From Sporolactobacillus sp. CQH2019 (GTDB taxonomy: Bacteria; Bacillota; Bacilli; Bacillales; Sporolactobacillaceae): a stretch of 64,000 nt of DNA. The notes below the pieces were generated by a model. That model saw only the letters and a list, made by a program, of their open reading frames with translations, did no database searches and was not told the origin of the DNA. The stretch spans positions 496,001-560,000 of the forward strand of contig NZ_JARAJZ010000001.1 of assembly GCF_028765345.1 (NCBI RefSeq). Direction: 5' to 3'. Of the stretch, positions 1 to 12,189 are shown in pieces (within the stretch, counting starts at the first letter, position 1; each line of letters starts with the position of its first letter). The position numbers and the translations under genes were made by a program.

Positions 1-301
1 TTTCGCTGAGATTGACAAAATTGACGATTTCGATGCTTTTATCGATGTCTCCCTGCAGATCGTTCAGTTCTTCCTCACTGACGGCTACAAACTGCTCGGG
101 AGAATATTCATACCCTTTGACAATCTCTTCATATCCGACTTTTTTGCCGCATTTCGAACAAGTCCGTGTATAATTGATTGGAGCCATACAGTCTTTATGG
201 AGCATACGCAGTTTGATATCTTTGTCTTCTGTCGCCGTGTAGAGTTTGATCGGGATGTAGACCAGTCCGAACTGAATGCTGCCTCTCCACATTGTGCGCA
301 T
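1..301 (-). CDS. ku: Ku protein, N-terminal part (gene runs off the window start)
   Basis: The first 100 residues of a bacterial Ku homologue, the homodimeric DNA-end-binding protein of non-homologous end joining, which normally works with ligase LigD. The N-terminus reads MRTMWRGSIQFGLVYIPIKL and continues with TEDKDI, a CSKCGK pair and EEIVKGYEYSPEQFV, the usual start of Ku (YkoV in B. subtilis). The ATG is at 301-299, preceded by AGGTGAT. No stop occurs before the window edge, so the C-terminal two thirds are missing. In Bacillus Ku is linked to repair of spore DNA during germination, which fits the spore genes nearby. No ligD is visible here. Confidence 0.9.
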   Translation of the reverse strand, partial: MRTMWRGSIQFGLVYIPIKLYTATEDKDIKLRMLHKDCMAPINYTRTCSKCGKKVGYEEIVKGYEYSPEQFVAVSEEELNDLQGDIDKSIEIVNFVNLSE

Positions 302-403
302 AAAATCACCTCGTCGCTTAGGTTGCGCAAAATAAAAAAATGTATCAGGAAAACGCGGTTCCGTCTGCAGCGGAGGCAGCCCTCGGTGCCGATGCCTGAC
401 CGC

Positions 404-437
404 ATAAAAAAAGCCTTCTGCTCGAGAAGGAATTTTT
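404..437 (-). terminator. Intrinsic terminator downstream of yutF
   Basis: The inverted repeat CCTTCT/AGAAGG (414-419 and 425-430) is followed on the minus strand by CTTTTTTT. There is a shorter T-run on the plus side as well, so it may work both ways. It lies in the 337-bp gap between yutF and ku, where I see nothing else convincing. Confidence 0.7.
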
Positions 438-638
438 AACGTCAAAATTTTTCTATAATTTTTATGCGAATAGAACAATCTGTTCACCCAAGCGGGCATG
501 ATTCCGTATCTCAAGTCCGGCGGAATATTGCGCGTTTCGCGGCGCTCATCTCCTCCGGTCAGGGCCGTGCAGCATTTTTCCGGCAACGATACGGAGGAAC
601 AGGAACCATCAGACCGCGCAATGAAAACCGGCGAAGCT

Positions 639-1409
639 TCAAAATACCCACTCGCTCAATGATCGAAGTGCATACGTCGGCTGAACGGTCCGCGTTTGCA
701 GGTTCTGCTGCGACGTCACTCCGGTCAGTACAATCAGCGTATCCATGTCAGCGCGGATTCCTGCCATGATGTCGGTATCGTAGTTATCGCCGATGATCAG
801 GGCCCGCTCCTTCGCCGTTCCCAGTTTTTTAAGTGCCTGATCGATAATGATCGGTTCCGGTTTGCCGATAAAAACCGGCTGAACGCCGGTCGAGACACTG
901 ATCACCGATGTCAGGGAACCATTGCCCGGAAACAGGCCGTATTCTGTCGGCAGAGCGGCATCGGGATTCGTTGAAACAAATTTGGCTCCCTTGCGCACGG
1001 CCAGGCAGGCCTTCGCATATTTTTCATAGGTGATCTGCCGGTCCATGCCGAATGCAACGTAATCGGGATCATTTTCCTCATATTGCAGGCCCTCTGCTTC
1101 CATCGCCTGTTTCAGTCCGCGCTCGCCGATATAGTAAACAGTCGCGTCCTCTTTCTCATTCTTTATGTAGCGAGCCGTTGCCATGCTCGTCGTCAGTACA
1201 TTGTCAGGTGTGCACGGAATACCGAAACTGTTAAGCTGCCCCGCTACCGTTTCTTTTGTCCGCGTCGAATTATTGGTTACAAATAAATAAGGATGCTCTC
1301 TTTTTTTAAGTTCCTTGACAAATTCCACCGCTTCGGGAATTTTCTCTTTTCCACGGTAAACCGTACCGTCAAGATCAAGCAAAAACCCATCGTATGACTT
1401 TCTACCCAT
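639..1409 (-). CDS. yutF: HAD-superfamily sugar-phosphate-type phosphatase YutF (NagD-like)
   Basis: A 256-residue HAD phosphatase of the NagD/YutF subfamily. Motif I is LDLDGTVYRG at residues 11-20 with both catalytic aspartates (D12, D14). Motif II is VTNNSTRT near residue 45, a lysine lies in GKPEP near 180, and the acidic motif IGDNYDTDI is near 203. Length matches the family. The start is placed at the ATG at 1409, seven bases after GGGGG, rather than at the adjacent in-frame TTG. It follows yutE by 29 bases and both are read leftward with yutD, as in Bacillus. The physiological substrate is unknown to me; family members hydrolyse small phosphate esters. Confidence 0.9.
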   Translation of the reverse strand: MGRKSYDGFLLDLDGTVYRGKEKIPEAVEFVKELKKREHPYLFVTNNSTRTKETVAGQLNSFGIPCTPDNVLTTSMATARYIKNEKEDATVYYIGERGLKQAMEAEGLQYEENDPDYVAFGMDRQITYEKYAKACLAVRKGAKFVSTNPDAALPTEYGLFPGNGSLTSVISVSTGVQPVFIGKPEPIIIDQALKKLGTAKERALIIGDNYDTDIMAGIRADMDTLIVLTGVTSQQNLQTRTVQPTYALRSLSEWVF

Positions 1410-1438
1410 CAATAAACCCCCAGCCTGTCTATTCTCTT

Positions 1439-1885
1439 TTACTGTCCGGTATCGGGCGAAAAAGCCGACACCGGCCCAAGCTCGTTTTCCAGATATTCCG
1501 TGATATGGGTTGAAAACTGTTTCAGAGGAGTCAGATGATCTTTTATCACACCGCGCACTTGCTCATGATCGACCGCCGTGTATTCCTGGACAAGCATTTT
1601 GCGCAGATGCACGACCGCCTTGACAGCTGACGCGTCGTCCGCAGGCAGCACCGATTCGTCTTCCAGAATATCGATAACATCTTCATATCCGCCCGGATCG
1701 CGCATGATAAAACCGTCAATCATTTGATTTCCGACATCGATCATCGATTCGATCAAAATCTGCGCCAGCCGCTCCAGTGCGAGGCGGCCGACCGGAGAAT
1801 CCCAATTTTCGCTCTCGAAAAGATCCAAAAGCGAGTTCATATAGTTCAATGTTCCGCCGATTTTTCGCCGATCTACAAAATACAT
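1439..1885 (-). CDS. yutE: YutE-type HepT-like (DUF86) protein
   Basis: A 148-residue helical DUF86/HepT-fold protein matching Bacillus YutE (N-terminus MYFVDRRKI, central GNQMIDGFIMRDPG, C-terminal ELGPVSAF). HepT toxins use an R-x4-H-x-Y motif. Here the equivalent stretch is R95-KMLV-Q100-E-Y102, so the catalytic histidine is replaced by glutamine, and no MNT-type antitoxin gene is adjacent. I infer a housekeeping, non-toxin role. RBS AAAGAGGGG precedes the ATG. It is probably cotranscribed with yutF, 29 bases downstream. Confidence 0.85.
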   Translation of the reverse strand: MYFVDRRKIGGTLNYMNSLLDLFESENWDSPVGRLALERLAQILIESMIDVGNQMIDGFIMRDPGGYEDVIDILEDESVLPADDASAVKAVVHLRKMLVQEYTAVDHEQVRGVIKDHLTPLKQFSTHITEYLENELGPVSAFSPDTGQ

Positions 1886-2030
1886 GACATTCCCCTCTTT
1901 AATCCATAGTAAAATTACCCGGGCCAGACCGAAAGCTTATGGACAGCGCCGCATGTCAGGACTTTACAGATCTTTTCGGACCCGCTCATCAATTAACCGT
2001 TTTCTGCACAGAATACCGGGAAAGGGGGTG

Positions 2031-2249
2031 ATGGACCGTCCACAAGAATCGCTGCGTTCAGATGTTCACAGTCCGGGACGAAAACGAAATCCATCCGTAC
2101 CCGAAGAATTCCCCGAGGGCGCTTACGGTATCGGAAAAGCCGGCAGCGCCGACGGTCGTTCGGATAGCCGCGGCCGGCATAACGGGGAACAGCCCCGGCA
2201 GTCATCCAGTCAGTTCCGGCTGTTTGTCTTTTTTTTAAGTACAAAATAA
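2031..2249 (+). CDS. Candidate small protein, 72 aa, antisense to the yutD 3' end
   Basis: A plus-strand frame in the 324-bp yutE-yutD gap, starting at an ATG just after AAAGGGGGTG. The N-terminal half (MDRPQESLRSDVHSPGRK, then PSVPEEFPEGAYG) has ordinary codon use and looks protein-like; it reminds me of small cytosolic Bacillaceae proteins I cannot name. The C-terminal part is low in complexity and its last 40 bases run antisense through the end of yutD, so the gene may be decayed or wrongly bounded. No promoter or terminator was recognised. Confidence 0.35.
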   Translation: MDRPQESLRSDVHSPGRKRNPSVPEEFPEGAYGIGKAGSADGRSDSRGRHNGEQPRQSSSQFRLFVFFLSTK

Positions 2250-2506
2250 GCGCAGCCGAAACTGCAGTACTCAACCAGATAATCGACGAGCGTACTGATT
2301 TTCGTGTCAAATGTCGACTTTTGATTCTGATCTTCATAGAATCCTCTGAGCCGAAGCTGCTGGTAGCCCCAGTCTCCGACGATATAGTCGAATTTATTCA
2401 ATATGTCGCTGTATCGCTTGCAGAACGCCTCCTCATTCCAGCCATTGCGTACATTTTCAATGACTTCGTAACGGTGGTGATCGACGGCGACAGTCACATT
2501 GCTCAA
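2210..2506 (-). CDS. yutD: YutD family protein (DUF1027)
   Basis: A 98-residue conserved Firmicutes protein. The core VIENVRNGWNEEAF, FDYIVGDWGYQQLRLRGFY and the C-terminal YCSFGCAYFVLKKK identify YutD. The start is set at TTG 2506-2504 because AAGGAGG sits eight bases upstream; the in-frame ATG at 2584 has no ribosome site and adds an unconserved extension. The biochemical function is not known to me. It reads in the same direction as yutE and yutF but is separated from them by 324 bp. Confidence 0.88.
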   Translation of the reverse strand: MSNVTVAVDHHRYEVIENVRNGWNEEAFCKRYSDILNKFDYIVGDWGYQQLRLRGFYEDQNQKSTFDTKISTLVDYLVEYCSFGCAYFVLKKKTNSRN

Positions 2507-2727
2507 CGGATAACCCTCCTTACTCTCGACGAAGCTGTGCGGATCCTTTCCGATCTTTTTCGGACGTACCCTGTCCGGACGCATTCAGGGCAAACGCAGG
2601 CAGAGATCTAAAAAACAATCTGCACAGATTTATTATAACAGATCCGGCAAATTCCGGAGATGACAGCTCCCAGCCGTCCGGAAAACCGCTTTACTCATAT
2701 TTAATTAAGAAAGGACAGTCATCGACC

Positions 2728-3720
2728 ATGATTTATTTTTCACGGATTGCAAGCTGTGTCGTTCTGCTTTTTATTCTGTCGTCGGACTTTGCATCGGCAA
2801 AAACACTCGGTGAGAAGGCCGTTTCGGCAGAACGGAAATCCCTCTATCTTAAAACATCTGCGCTGACCGGAGTCCCCTGGAGCGTGATTGCCGGATGCGA
2901 TCAGTACGCACGCAATACAGTGCCGTCTGCACGATCCGGCAAGGCGGACAGCCCGCTGGTCGGTCTGAACTTCGGTCAAAAAACATGGGTCGGCCTGCTC
3001 AATCCGGACGAAAACGATGAGGATCCGAAGACGATTGCTCTGTTCGGCGGCGCGGGAAAAGATGGGAACGGCGACGGCCGGGCCCGCCTGCACGATCCGG
3101 AAGACCGCCTGTTTGCTTTTGCGGAGCGGATAGCCGAATTCGGACCGGGTGAACAGAATTACAGAATCGCCATCTGGAATATTTACCGGAGGGGCAAAGC
3201 CGTGGATCTGATCGAGGATTACGCCCGCCTGTTTGAGGCCTTCAATTCCACGGATTTGTACGGCCATGCCTTCCCGCTTCCGCTCCGGTCCAATTACGAT
3301 TATAAATCGACTTGGGGCGAACGGCGCGGCTGGGGCGGATTGCGTCATCATGAAGGCACGGATCTGTTTGCCGATTACGGAACGCCCGTCCGGGCGACGG
3401 CTTACGGGATTGTCGAAATGACCGGCTGGAACAAGTACGGCGGCTGGCGCCTCGGCATCCGGGATATCCGGGGAAATTATCATTATTTTGCCCACCTGAG
3501 CAGCTACGCGCCGCATATTCACAAGGGAACGATTACAAAGCCGGGACAGGAGATCGGCTATGTCGGCAGTTCCGGCTACGGCCCGCCGGGAACGCAGGGC
3601 AAATTTCCTCCCCACCTTCACTACGGCATCTACCGCGATAACGGACGCACGGAATTTTCCTTCGATCCTTACCCGGTCCTCCGCGTATGGGAAAGGCAGG
3701 CCAGAGCAGGCAAACATTGA
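2728..3720 (+). CDS. lytH: Sporulation L-Ala-D-Glu endopeptidase LytH (M23 family)
   Basis: A 330-residue exported M23 metallopeptidase. Residues 1-24 form a signal peptide ending in SADFASA-like residues before KTLGEK. The zinc motif HHEGTD lies at 207-212, the catalytic histidine is in YHYFAHL (252-256), and the second zinc motif HLH is at 296-298. In B. subtilis LytH (YunA) is made late in the mother cell under sigma-K and trims peptide side chains to single L-alanine in spore cortex. Length and neighbours (yutD upstream, yunB downstream on the other strand) match. RBS AGAAAGGA lies about 12 bases before the ATG. Confidence 0.92.
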   Translation: MIYFSRIASCVVLLFILSSDFASAKTLGEKAVSAERKSLYLKTSALTGVPWSVIAGCDQYARNTVPSARSGKADSPLVGLNFGQKTWVGLLNPDENDEDPKTIALFGGAGKDGNGDGRARLHDPEDRLFAFAERIAEFGPGEQNYRIAIWNIYRRGKAVDLIEDYARLFEAFNSTDLYGHAFPLPLRSNYDYKSTWGERRGWGGLRHHEGTDLFADYGTPVRATAYGIVEMTGWNKYGGWRLGIRDIRGNYHYFAHLSSYAPHIHKGTITKPGQEIGYVGSSGYGPPGTQGKFPPHLHYGIYRDNGRTEFSFDPYPVLRVWERQARAGKH

Positions 3721-3751
3721 ATGCACTGATTTCGGCGGCCCGTTTGCCGGA

Positions 3752-4579
3752 TCAATTTTTCGTCGCCTGATCCTTCGTCGCCGAACCCGGTACCGGATTG
3801 ACCGATAAAGACGGCGACGACCCGCTTCCTCCCGAACTGTAATAATAGGGGACGCCCTGAGGGAGCACTTTCGAGCCGATCGGAATGTGCTGATTGATGG
3901 TTGCCGCCTGTAGCGCAAACGGGACAATGACATTGACTTTGACACTGACATTCAGATAAATAACGAAAATAATATTATTTATACCGACATTTCGGTAATC
4001 CCACTGAAGATCGGCCGTCACATTGCTGACGATGTCCATCTCAACGGGTATGCGCGGTCCGTAATTGCTGATCAGAGCGTTGTTTAAGACCTGACCAAGC
4101 GGAATATTGGCGATCAGGCCCGTACCTTCGCCGTCCTGGACGTACCGAAGATCCTGAGCCGGCCCGTTGGTCATGGTAATTTTTCCTTTTTCGGCCATTC
4201 TGAGAAACCATAAAATCCGGTCGGAGATGACGCCCTTGATCCGGCTCGCTTCTGCGGAATTGAGCTCATAGTCGCTGATCTCGTTCTGAGCATTCCGGTG
4301 CGTGACAATTAACTTATCCGTATCCATATTCGGGAGCGGATTCGGATCGTTATTTTTGCGGATATTGGCCAGCACGTTCTCTCCGACACCGTAGTTCACC
4401 GCGTAATTGCCCAGTTGTTCGGCCTGGGAAACGGCAATGTTCATCACTGCCGGTTTCATTTGATCGTTCACAATCCAGATTCCTGCCCACGTACACATAA
4501 TAAAAATAAACAGGGAGAGGAAAAAAACTCGTCTGAGCGGCATCGTCCTTCTTCTGTACCGTCTGCTGGGCTTAAACAT
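3752..4579 (-). CDS. yunB: Sporulation protein YunB
   Basis: 275 residues. A basic N-terminus (FKPSRRYRRR) is followed by one membrane span (about residues 14-34, VFFLSLFIFIMCTWAGIWIV) and an external domain with the conserved QAEQLGNYAVNYGV stretch, as in Bacillus YunB, a sigma-E-controlled protein needed for normal spores. The start is the ATG at 4579, seven bases after AAGGGGG; an upstream in-frame ATG lies inside that ribosome site. The C-terminus is proline/serine rich. It converges with lytH, 31 bases apart. Confidence 0.88.
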   Translation of the reverse strand: MFKPSRRYRRRTMPLRRVFFLSLFIFIMCTWAGIWIVNDQMKPAVMNIAVSQAEQLGNYAVNYGVGENVLANIRKNNDPNPLPNMDTDKLIVTHRNAQNEISDYELNSAEASRIKGVISDRILWFLRMAEKGKITMTNGPAQDLRYVQDGEGTGLIANIPLGQVLNNALISNYGPRIPVEMDIVSNVTADLQWDYRNVGINNIIFVIYLNVSVKVNVIVPFALQAATINQHIPIGSKVLPQGVPYYYSSGGSGSSPSLSVNPVPGSATKDQATKN

Positions 4580-4722
4580 GACAAACCCCCTTCTCCTCAT
4601 CTATATGCCGAGCGGAAGGGGGATAAAAGTCTTTTTTATGCAGACTGAAGAAGCGATCTTTTCACACACTCAAAAGCGGACCCTTTCATGCAGTTTTCGG
4701 AATGTCCAGGCCTTTGCGCTGC

Positions 4723-5025
4723 TCATCCCATTTTCAGCAGCGCCTCGCGCCCGGGCATTCCCGCTTTGACGCCGCGATTTTCGGCTTCCGCCGTCACTTC
4801 GGCGAGCGGCGCGTTCAGCAGTTCTGCAAGCGTCCGTACACCGACAGCTTTTCCGGCAATGATTCCCCGGTCGGCGAGCTGATCATTAAGCAGCCGCACA
4901 TCGAGCGCGCCGCACATAATGTAACCCGACTGACCGGCAACCGCAAGCAGCGTCGTTTTCGGCAATTTGACCGTAATTCCCTGAAAAGGCAGGCCGTCAA
5001 TCATCACCGGTTCCAGTTCAATCAT
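4723..5025 (-). CDS. yunC: YunC family protein (DUF1805)
   Basis: A 100-residue single-domain DUF1805 protein: MIELEPVMIDG, then KLPKTTLLAVAGQSGYIMCGALDV, typical of YunC. It is conserved next to yunB and yunD in Bacillus. I know of no established biochemical role. RBS AGGGGG lies upstream of the ATG. It follows yunD by 69 bases on the same strand and may share its transcript. Confidence 0.88.
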   Translation of the reverse strand: MIELEPVMIDGLPFQGITVKLPKTTLLAVAGQSGYIMCGALDVRLLNDQLADRGIIAGKAVGVRTLAELLNAPLAEVTAEAENRGVKAGMPGREALLKMG

Positions 5026-5094
5026 TTATCTACCGCCCCCTCTCCTTTTTCATTCTATGGAAAAAAGGGCGGAAAGTGACAACTATCCGGCTTT

Positions 5095-6471
5095 TCAGCC
5101 CAGCTGATGCAGCCTCCAGGCCAGCAGGTCGCGGAGCGTCTCAGGAAGGAAAAAGGATTGATCGGCCCGGACAATCGGGGGAAGGAGCGTGCCGAAGGTG
5201 AAAACATCGATGGTGCCGACACGGTACCGGTCATCCGGCTGAATCGGAAGGCCGCCGATCCGTACATCAAAGGGTTCCTGCAGATCGCCGTCCGGCTTTG
5301 TCCTGTACGTCAGATTGCTGAAAACAAGCTTGCCGAGCACCTTGCCGCGAAACCCGAACCCTTTAAGTTCATATGTCTGGAATCTCTTTTTCAGTCCGAT
5401 TCGTATCATCTGGACAATCTCGCTGCCCGTAACCTGCACTTTACACGGGTTAATCGGATGAGGGCAGATATGATGAACGTCGAATCTTGTGACCGGTCCG
5501 GCTTTGAGTCCGTCAAGAATGACGCCGGCATTGACAAGTCCGATATCTGCGCGGCACCACTTTTGCAAGGCATCGGCCATAATCCGGCTCAGTTCCGTAT
5601 CCTCAAACCAGCTGATCGGCAGTGCATGATCCAGCCGCGTCACTTCCTGCTGCATATGGGCCATGCCTTCCGCTGTCAGTCTCTTCACTTCAGCTTCGGC
5701 CGTTTGATCCGGTTTCTCTCTTAAGGTCACCAGATCGGCTCCTATGTGCGTCACCCGGTGCATTTTTTCATCATATTCCAGCACAATGTGCCCCACGTAG
5801 CGGCCGAATTTGCCTGCCTGGGCGATCAGCGTCGAGCCGACCGTCAGGCCCTGTTCAAGCGTATGATGTGTGTGCGCACCGATAATCACGTCAATTCCGT
5901 CCAGTTCTTCGGCAATCCGTTCATCAAAAGGAAGGCCGACATGCGACAGCAGAACGACCACATCGGCCTCCGTGCGCACTTTTTCAAGAAGCGGTTTGAG
6001 GATGGAAAAGGGATCGCGGATGTCCCAGCCGAGCTGCCGATAAAATTTGGAAAAAGCCGCCGTCAGCCCGATCAGGCCCACTTTCACGCCCGCCATATTT
6101 TTGATCGTGTACGGCCTGCACCAGTTCGGGCGCTCACCTGTTTCTTCGAACAGGTTGGCCAGCACAATGTCGAAAGTCCGGTCGTCATAGACCGTATTCA
6201 ATGTATCTTTTGTAAATGTAATGCCCTCATTATTGCCGATCGTCACAGCATCGTAATGCGCATCGTTGAGCAGCCGGACATTTCCTCTGCCGAGAAGTCC
6301 CTCTGTCATCGGATTTACACGGTCCATGTGATCCCCGAGATCCAGTGTCAGATAAGGCTCGCCCTCCTTCCTCAGCCGATGCCGTTCAATATCCAGATAA
6401 CTGACAAGACTTCCCCAGTGGCCAAAGTGGCTGTGCAAGTCGTTTGTATGAAAAAAATGGAGCGATATCAA
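5095..6471 (-). CDS. yunD: Bifunctional metallophosphatase / 5'-nucleotidase-type YunD
   Basis: 458 residues without a signal peptide, a cytoplasmic relative of UshA-type 5'-nucleotidases and UDP-sugar hydrolases. The N-terminal calcineurin-like metallophosphoesterase domain shows FFHTNDLHSH (residues 6-15), LDLGDHMDR, GNNEG, LLSHVG and the GAHTHH block. The C-terminal nucleotidase domain follows from about residue 290. Translation starts at TTG 6471-6469 after GGGAGG. B. subtilis YunD is regarded as a UDP-sugar diphosphatase/nucleotidase; the exact substrate here is inferred. Confidence 0.9.
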   Translation of the reverse strand: MISLHFFHTNDLHSHFGHWGSLVSYLDIERHRLRKEGEPYLTLDLGDHMDRVNPMTEGLLGRGNVRLLNDAHYDAVTIGNNEGITFTKDTLNTVYDDRTFDIVLANLFEETGERPNWCRPYTIKNMAGVKVGLIGLTAAFSKFYRQLGWDIRDPFSILKPLLEKVRTEADVVVLLSHVGLPFDERIAEELDGIDVIIGAHTHHTLEQGLTVGSTLIAQAGKFGRYVGHIVLEYDEKMHRVTHIGADLVTLREKPDQTAEAEVKRLTAEGMAHMQQEVTRLDHALPISWFEDTELSRIMADALQKWCRADIGLVNAGVILDGLKAGPVTRFDVHHICPHPINPCKVQVTGSEIVQMIRIGLKKRFQTYELKGFGFRGKVLGKLVFSNLTYRTKPDGDLQEPFDVRIGGLPIQPDDRYRVGTIDVFTFGTLLPPIVRADQSFFLPETLRDLLAWRLHQLG

Positions 6472-6629
6472 TCCAAAACCTCCCGATCATTCACCATTAA
6501 GCTGCTCCCTGATCAAATGTATTCCTTCTCTGTAAAAAACAGACAGTCGGCTTCAGCCGTAAGAATATTAATGGATTACCCGCAGGTCTCCGCCCCGGGC
6601 GGAGCAGGAAAATCGCAGACCCATTTTCT

Positions 6630-6659
6630 ATTGTAGCGCTTCTTCCGAACTTCCTTCAA
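6630..6659 (-). promoter_or_regulatory. Candidate sigma-A promoter for yunD
   Basis: Minus-strand TTGAAG (6654-6659), 18 bases, TACAAT (6630-6635). The transcript would have a leader of about 150 bases before the yunD TTG start. The leader contains a GC-rich inverted segment around 6590-6605. Confidence 0.5.
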
Positions 6660-6706
6660 TCTGTTAGGCCTGCATGTACTATTATATTTTCCCGGTTGAA
6701 CAGACA

Positions 6707-6750
6707 GAAAAAAGCCCCATCAATCCTCCTGAAAGATTGACGGGACTTGA
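6707..6750 (-). terminator. Terminator of the suf operon
   Basis: A 14-base inverted repeat (6712-6725 with 6735-6748, one GT pair and one mismatch) followed on the minus strand by TTTTTT, 25 bases past the sufB stop. Confidence 0.85.
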
Positions 6751-6774
6751 TCTGTCTTAAAGCAGGACAATCGA

Positions 6775-8178
6775 TCAGCCGATCGAACCCTCCATGTTGT
6801 ACTTGATCAGCCGGTTCATCTCAACTGCGTATTCCATCGGCAGCTCCTTGGTGAACGGCTCAATAAAGCCCATCACAATCATTTCCGTTGCTTCCTGTTC
6901 CGTAAGTCCGCGGCTCATTAAATAGAAAAGCTGTTCTTCGGACACTTTCGACACTTTTGCCTCGTGTTCCAGGGAAATATCCTTGTTCAGCACTTCATTA
7001 TAGGGGACCGTATCGGATGTCGACTTGTCGTCCATGATCAGCGTGTCGCATTCAACGTGCGACCGGGAATTGGTCGCATTCGGGCTGAAGTGGACCTTTC
7101 CGCGATATGTCACATTTCCCCCGTTTTTGGCAATCGATTTGGAAATGATCGTCGACGACGTATTCGGAGCGAGATGGATCATTTTCGAACCTGTATCCTG
7201 GTTCTGCCCTCTGCCGCCGATCGCGATCGATAATGTATTTCCGCGCGCCCCTTCGCCCTTCAGAATAACAGAGGGATATTTCATTGTGACGCAGGAACCG
7301 ATATTGCCGTCGACCCATTCCATCGTCGCATGCGCTTCACAGATCGCACGTTGGGTCACAAGATTATAAACGTTGTTCGCCCAGTTCTGAATAGTCGTAT
7401 AGCGGCAGTATGCATTTTTCCGTACATAAATTTCAACAATCCCGCTGTGCAGCGAACTGCTGGAATAGACGGGAGCGGTGCAGCCTTCGACATAGTGAAC
7501 GGACGCACCCTCATCGACAACGATCAGCGTACGCTCAAATTGTCCCATGCTTTCCGAGTTAATGCGGAAATATGCCTGGAGAGGCGTTTTGCATTTGACG
7601 CCTTTGGGCACGTAGACAAAGGATCCGCCCGACCAGCAGGCCGCATTTAATGCGGAAAACTTATTGTCGGCAAAAGAAATGACCTTGCCGAAGTATTCCC
7701 GAAACAATTTTTCATGCTTCTGCAGCGCTGAATCCGTATCCATGAAGATAATTCCTTCTTTTTCAAGATCTTTCTTCATGCTGTGGTAGACAACTTCAGA
7801 TTCATATTGCGCCGATACTCCGGCCAGATATTTTCGTTCGGCTTCCGGAATCCCGAGCTTGTCGAACGTATCCTTGATCTCTTTTGGAACCTCATCCCAT
7901 GATCGTCCCTGGTTCTGTACAGGTTTGACATAATAAGTCAGATCGTCAAAATTCAAACCGCTGAGATCCGCACCCCACTGCGGCATCGGCCGTTTGTAAA
8001 AATGATGCAGCCCTTTCAGCCGATAGTCGAGCATCCACTGCGGTTCATGCTTCTTCCTGGAAATTTCCTTGACGATCTCTTCAGTCAGTCCCCGTTTGGT
8101 ACGGAACACTGAAACGTCTTTTTCCCTGAACCCGTATTTATATTCATCAATTTCAGGCACTTGCTGCTGTGTGGCCAT
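6775..8178 (-). CDS. sufB: Fe-S cluster assembly scaffold subunit SufB
   Basis: 467 residues, the usual SufB length. SufB, SufC and SufD form the SufBC2D scaffold that builds and transfers Fe-S clusters. Family blocks include [20 protein letters not shown] at the N-terminus, [19 protein letters not shown]-like residues centrally, and the C-terminal [17 protein letters not shown] and [19 protein letters not shown]. The start is the ATG at 8178, after AAGGGGGG; a longer upstream frame lacks a ribosome site and family similarity. It is the last gene of sufCDSUB, with 158 bp separating it from sufU. Confidence 0.95.
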   Translation of the reverse strand: MATQQQVPEIDEYKYGFREKDVSVFRTKRGLTEEIVKEISRKKHEPQWMLDYRLKGLHHFYKRPMPQWGADLSGLNFDDLTYYVKPVQNQGRSWDEVPKEIKDTFDKLGIPEAERKYLAGVSAQYESEVVYHSMKKDLEKEGIIFMDTDSALQKHEKLFREYFGKVISFADNKFSALNAACWSGGSFVYVPKGVKCKTPLQAYFRINSESMGQFERTLIVVDEGASVHYVEGCTAPVYSSSSLHSGIVEIYVRKNAYCRYTTIQNWANNVYNLVTQRAICEAHATMEWVDGNIGSCVTMKYPSVILKGEGARGNTLSIAIGGRGQNQDTGSKMIHLAPNTSSTIISKSIAKNGGNVTYRGKVHFSPNATNSRSHVECDTLIMDDKSTSDTVPYNEVLNKDISLEHEAKVSKVSEEQLFYLMSRGLTEQEATEMIVMGFIEPFTKELPMEYAVEMNRLIKYNMEGSIG

Positions 8179-8336
8179 GACAGGATCCCCCCTTGTATAA
8201 GGTTTGAAAATGACAGGACCGTGCCGAAGGGCACTCCTGACACAGGATTTTTCTAAAAACCGTATTGACAAACGTTAAAAATCATATCTTTTGCCGGATA
8301 TAAGTTCATCTTATCATGATTCACAAAATTGTTAAA

Positions 8337-11315
<2,979 letters not shown>

Positions 11316-11345
11316 AGTGTCCCTCCTGTCCCCGACTTCATTCCA

Positions 11346-12128
11346 TTAAGCTTCTACTGTCTCGTCGTCCTTGATCCCGAGCTCCGCCTTCATGCCATCG
11401 TAGCCTTCCTCTTCAAGCCGGAGCGCCAGTTCCGGGCCCCCGGTTTTAACAATGCGGCCGTTCATCATGACATGCACCTGATCCGGCTTAATGTAATTGA
11501 GGAGCCGCTGATAATGCGTAATAATCAGACAGCCGAATTCTTCAGAGCGCATTGAATTGACGCCTTTGGCCACCCACTTCAGGGCATCAATATCAAGCCC
11601 TGAATCAATCTCGTCAAGAATGGCGAATTTCGGTTCCAGCATCATCAGCTGCAGAATTTCATTGCGTTTCTTCTCGCCGCCTGAAAAACCTTCATTAACA
11701 TAACGCTCTGCAAACGCCTGATCCATCTCAAGCATCTGCATTTTTTTATCCAGTGTTTTAATAAATTTCATCAGCGGGATTTCATTGCCCTCACCGCGCC
11801 GGCCGTTGATCGCCGTTCTCAGAAAATCGGCGTTGGTTACTCCGCTGACTTCGCTTGGATACTGCATTGCCAGAAAGATTCCGGCGCGTGCCCGTTCGTC
11901 AACCGCCATATCCAGCAGATTCTTGCCGTCAAGCTGCACGGTCCCCTGTGTTACTTCATACTTCGGATGTCCCATGATCGCCGAGGCAACCGTCGATTTT
12001 CCCGTACCGTTCGGTCCCATCAGGGCATGGATTTCACCGCCTTTAATGTTCAGATCGAACCCTTTGACAATCGACTTTCCTTCAACGGATACGTGAAGAT
12101 CCTTTATCTTCAACTCCGATACAGTCAT
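11346..12128 (-). CDS. sufC: Fe-S assembly ATPase SufC
   Basis: 260-residue ABC-type ATPase. Walker A GPNGTGKST is near residue 39, the signature FSGGEKKRNEI near 150, and Walker B FAILDEIDSGLD near 174, followed by the IITHYQR switch. It drives conformational change of SufB and SufD during cluster assembly. RBS GGAGG is upstream of the ATG. First gene of the operon, so the 12129-12330 region should hold its promoter. Confidence 0.96.
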   Translation of the reverse strand: MTVSELKIKDLHVSVEGKSIVKGFDLNIKGGEIHALMGPNGTGKSTVASAIMGHPKYEVTQGTVQLDGKNLLDMAVDERARAGIFLAMQYPSEVSGVTNADFLRTAINGRRGEGNEIPLMKFIKTLDKKMQMLEMDQAFAERYVNEGFSGGEKKRNEILQLMMLEPKFAILDEIDSGLDIDALKWVAKGVNSMRSEEFGCLIITHYQRLLNYIKPDQVHVMMNGRIVKTGGPELALRLEEEGYDGMKAELGIKDDETVEA

Positions 12129-12189
12129 TTCACGACCTCCAATACAGAATATCTATACAGCCGAAACCATGGAAATCAATTCTCAATCT

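Noticed and set aside
2740-3951. 403-codon minus-strand ORF opposite lytH
   Set aside because: Arg-rich shadow of the GC-skewed lytH coding strand; lytH has signal peptide, catalytic motifs and ribosome site.
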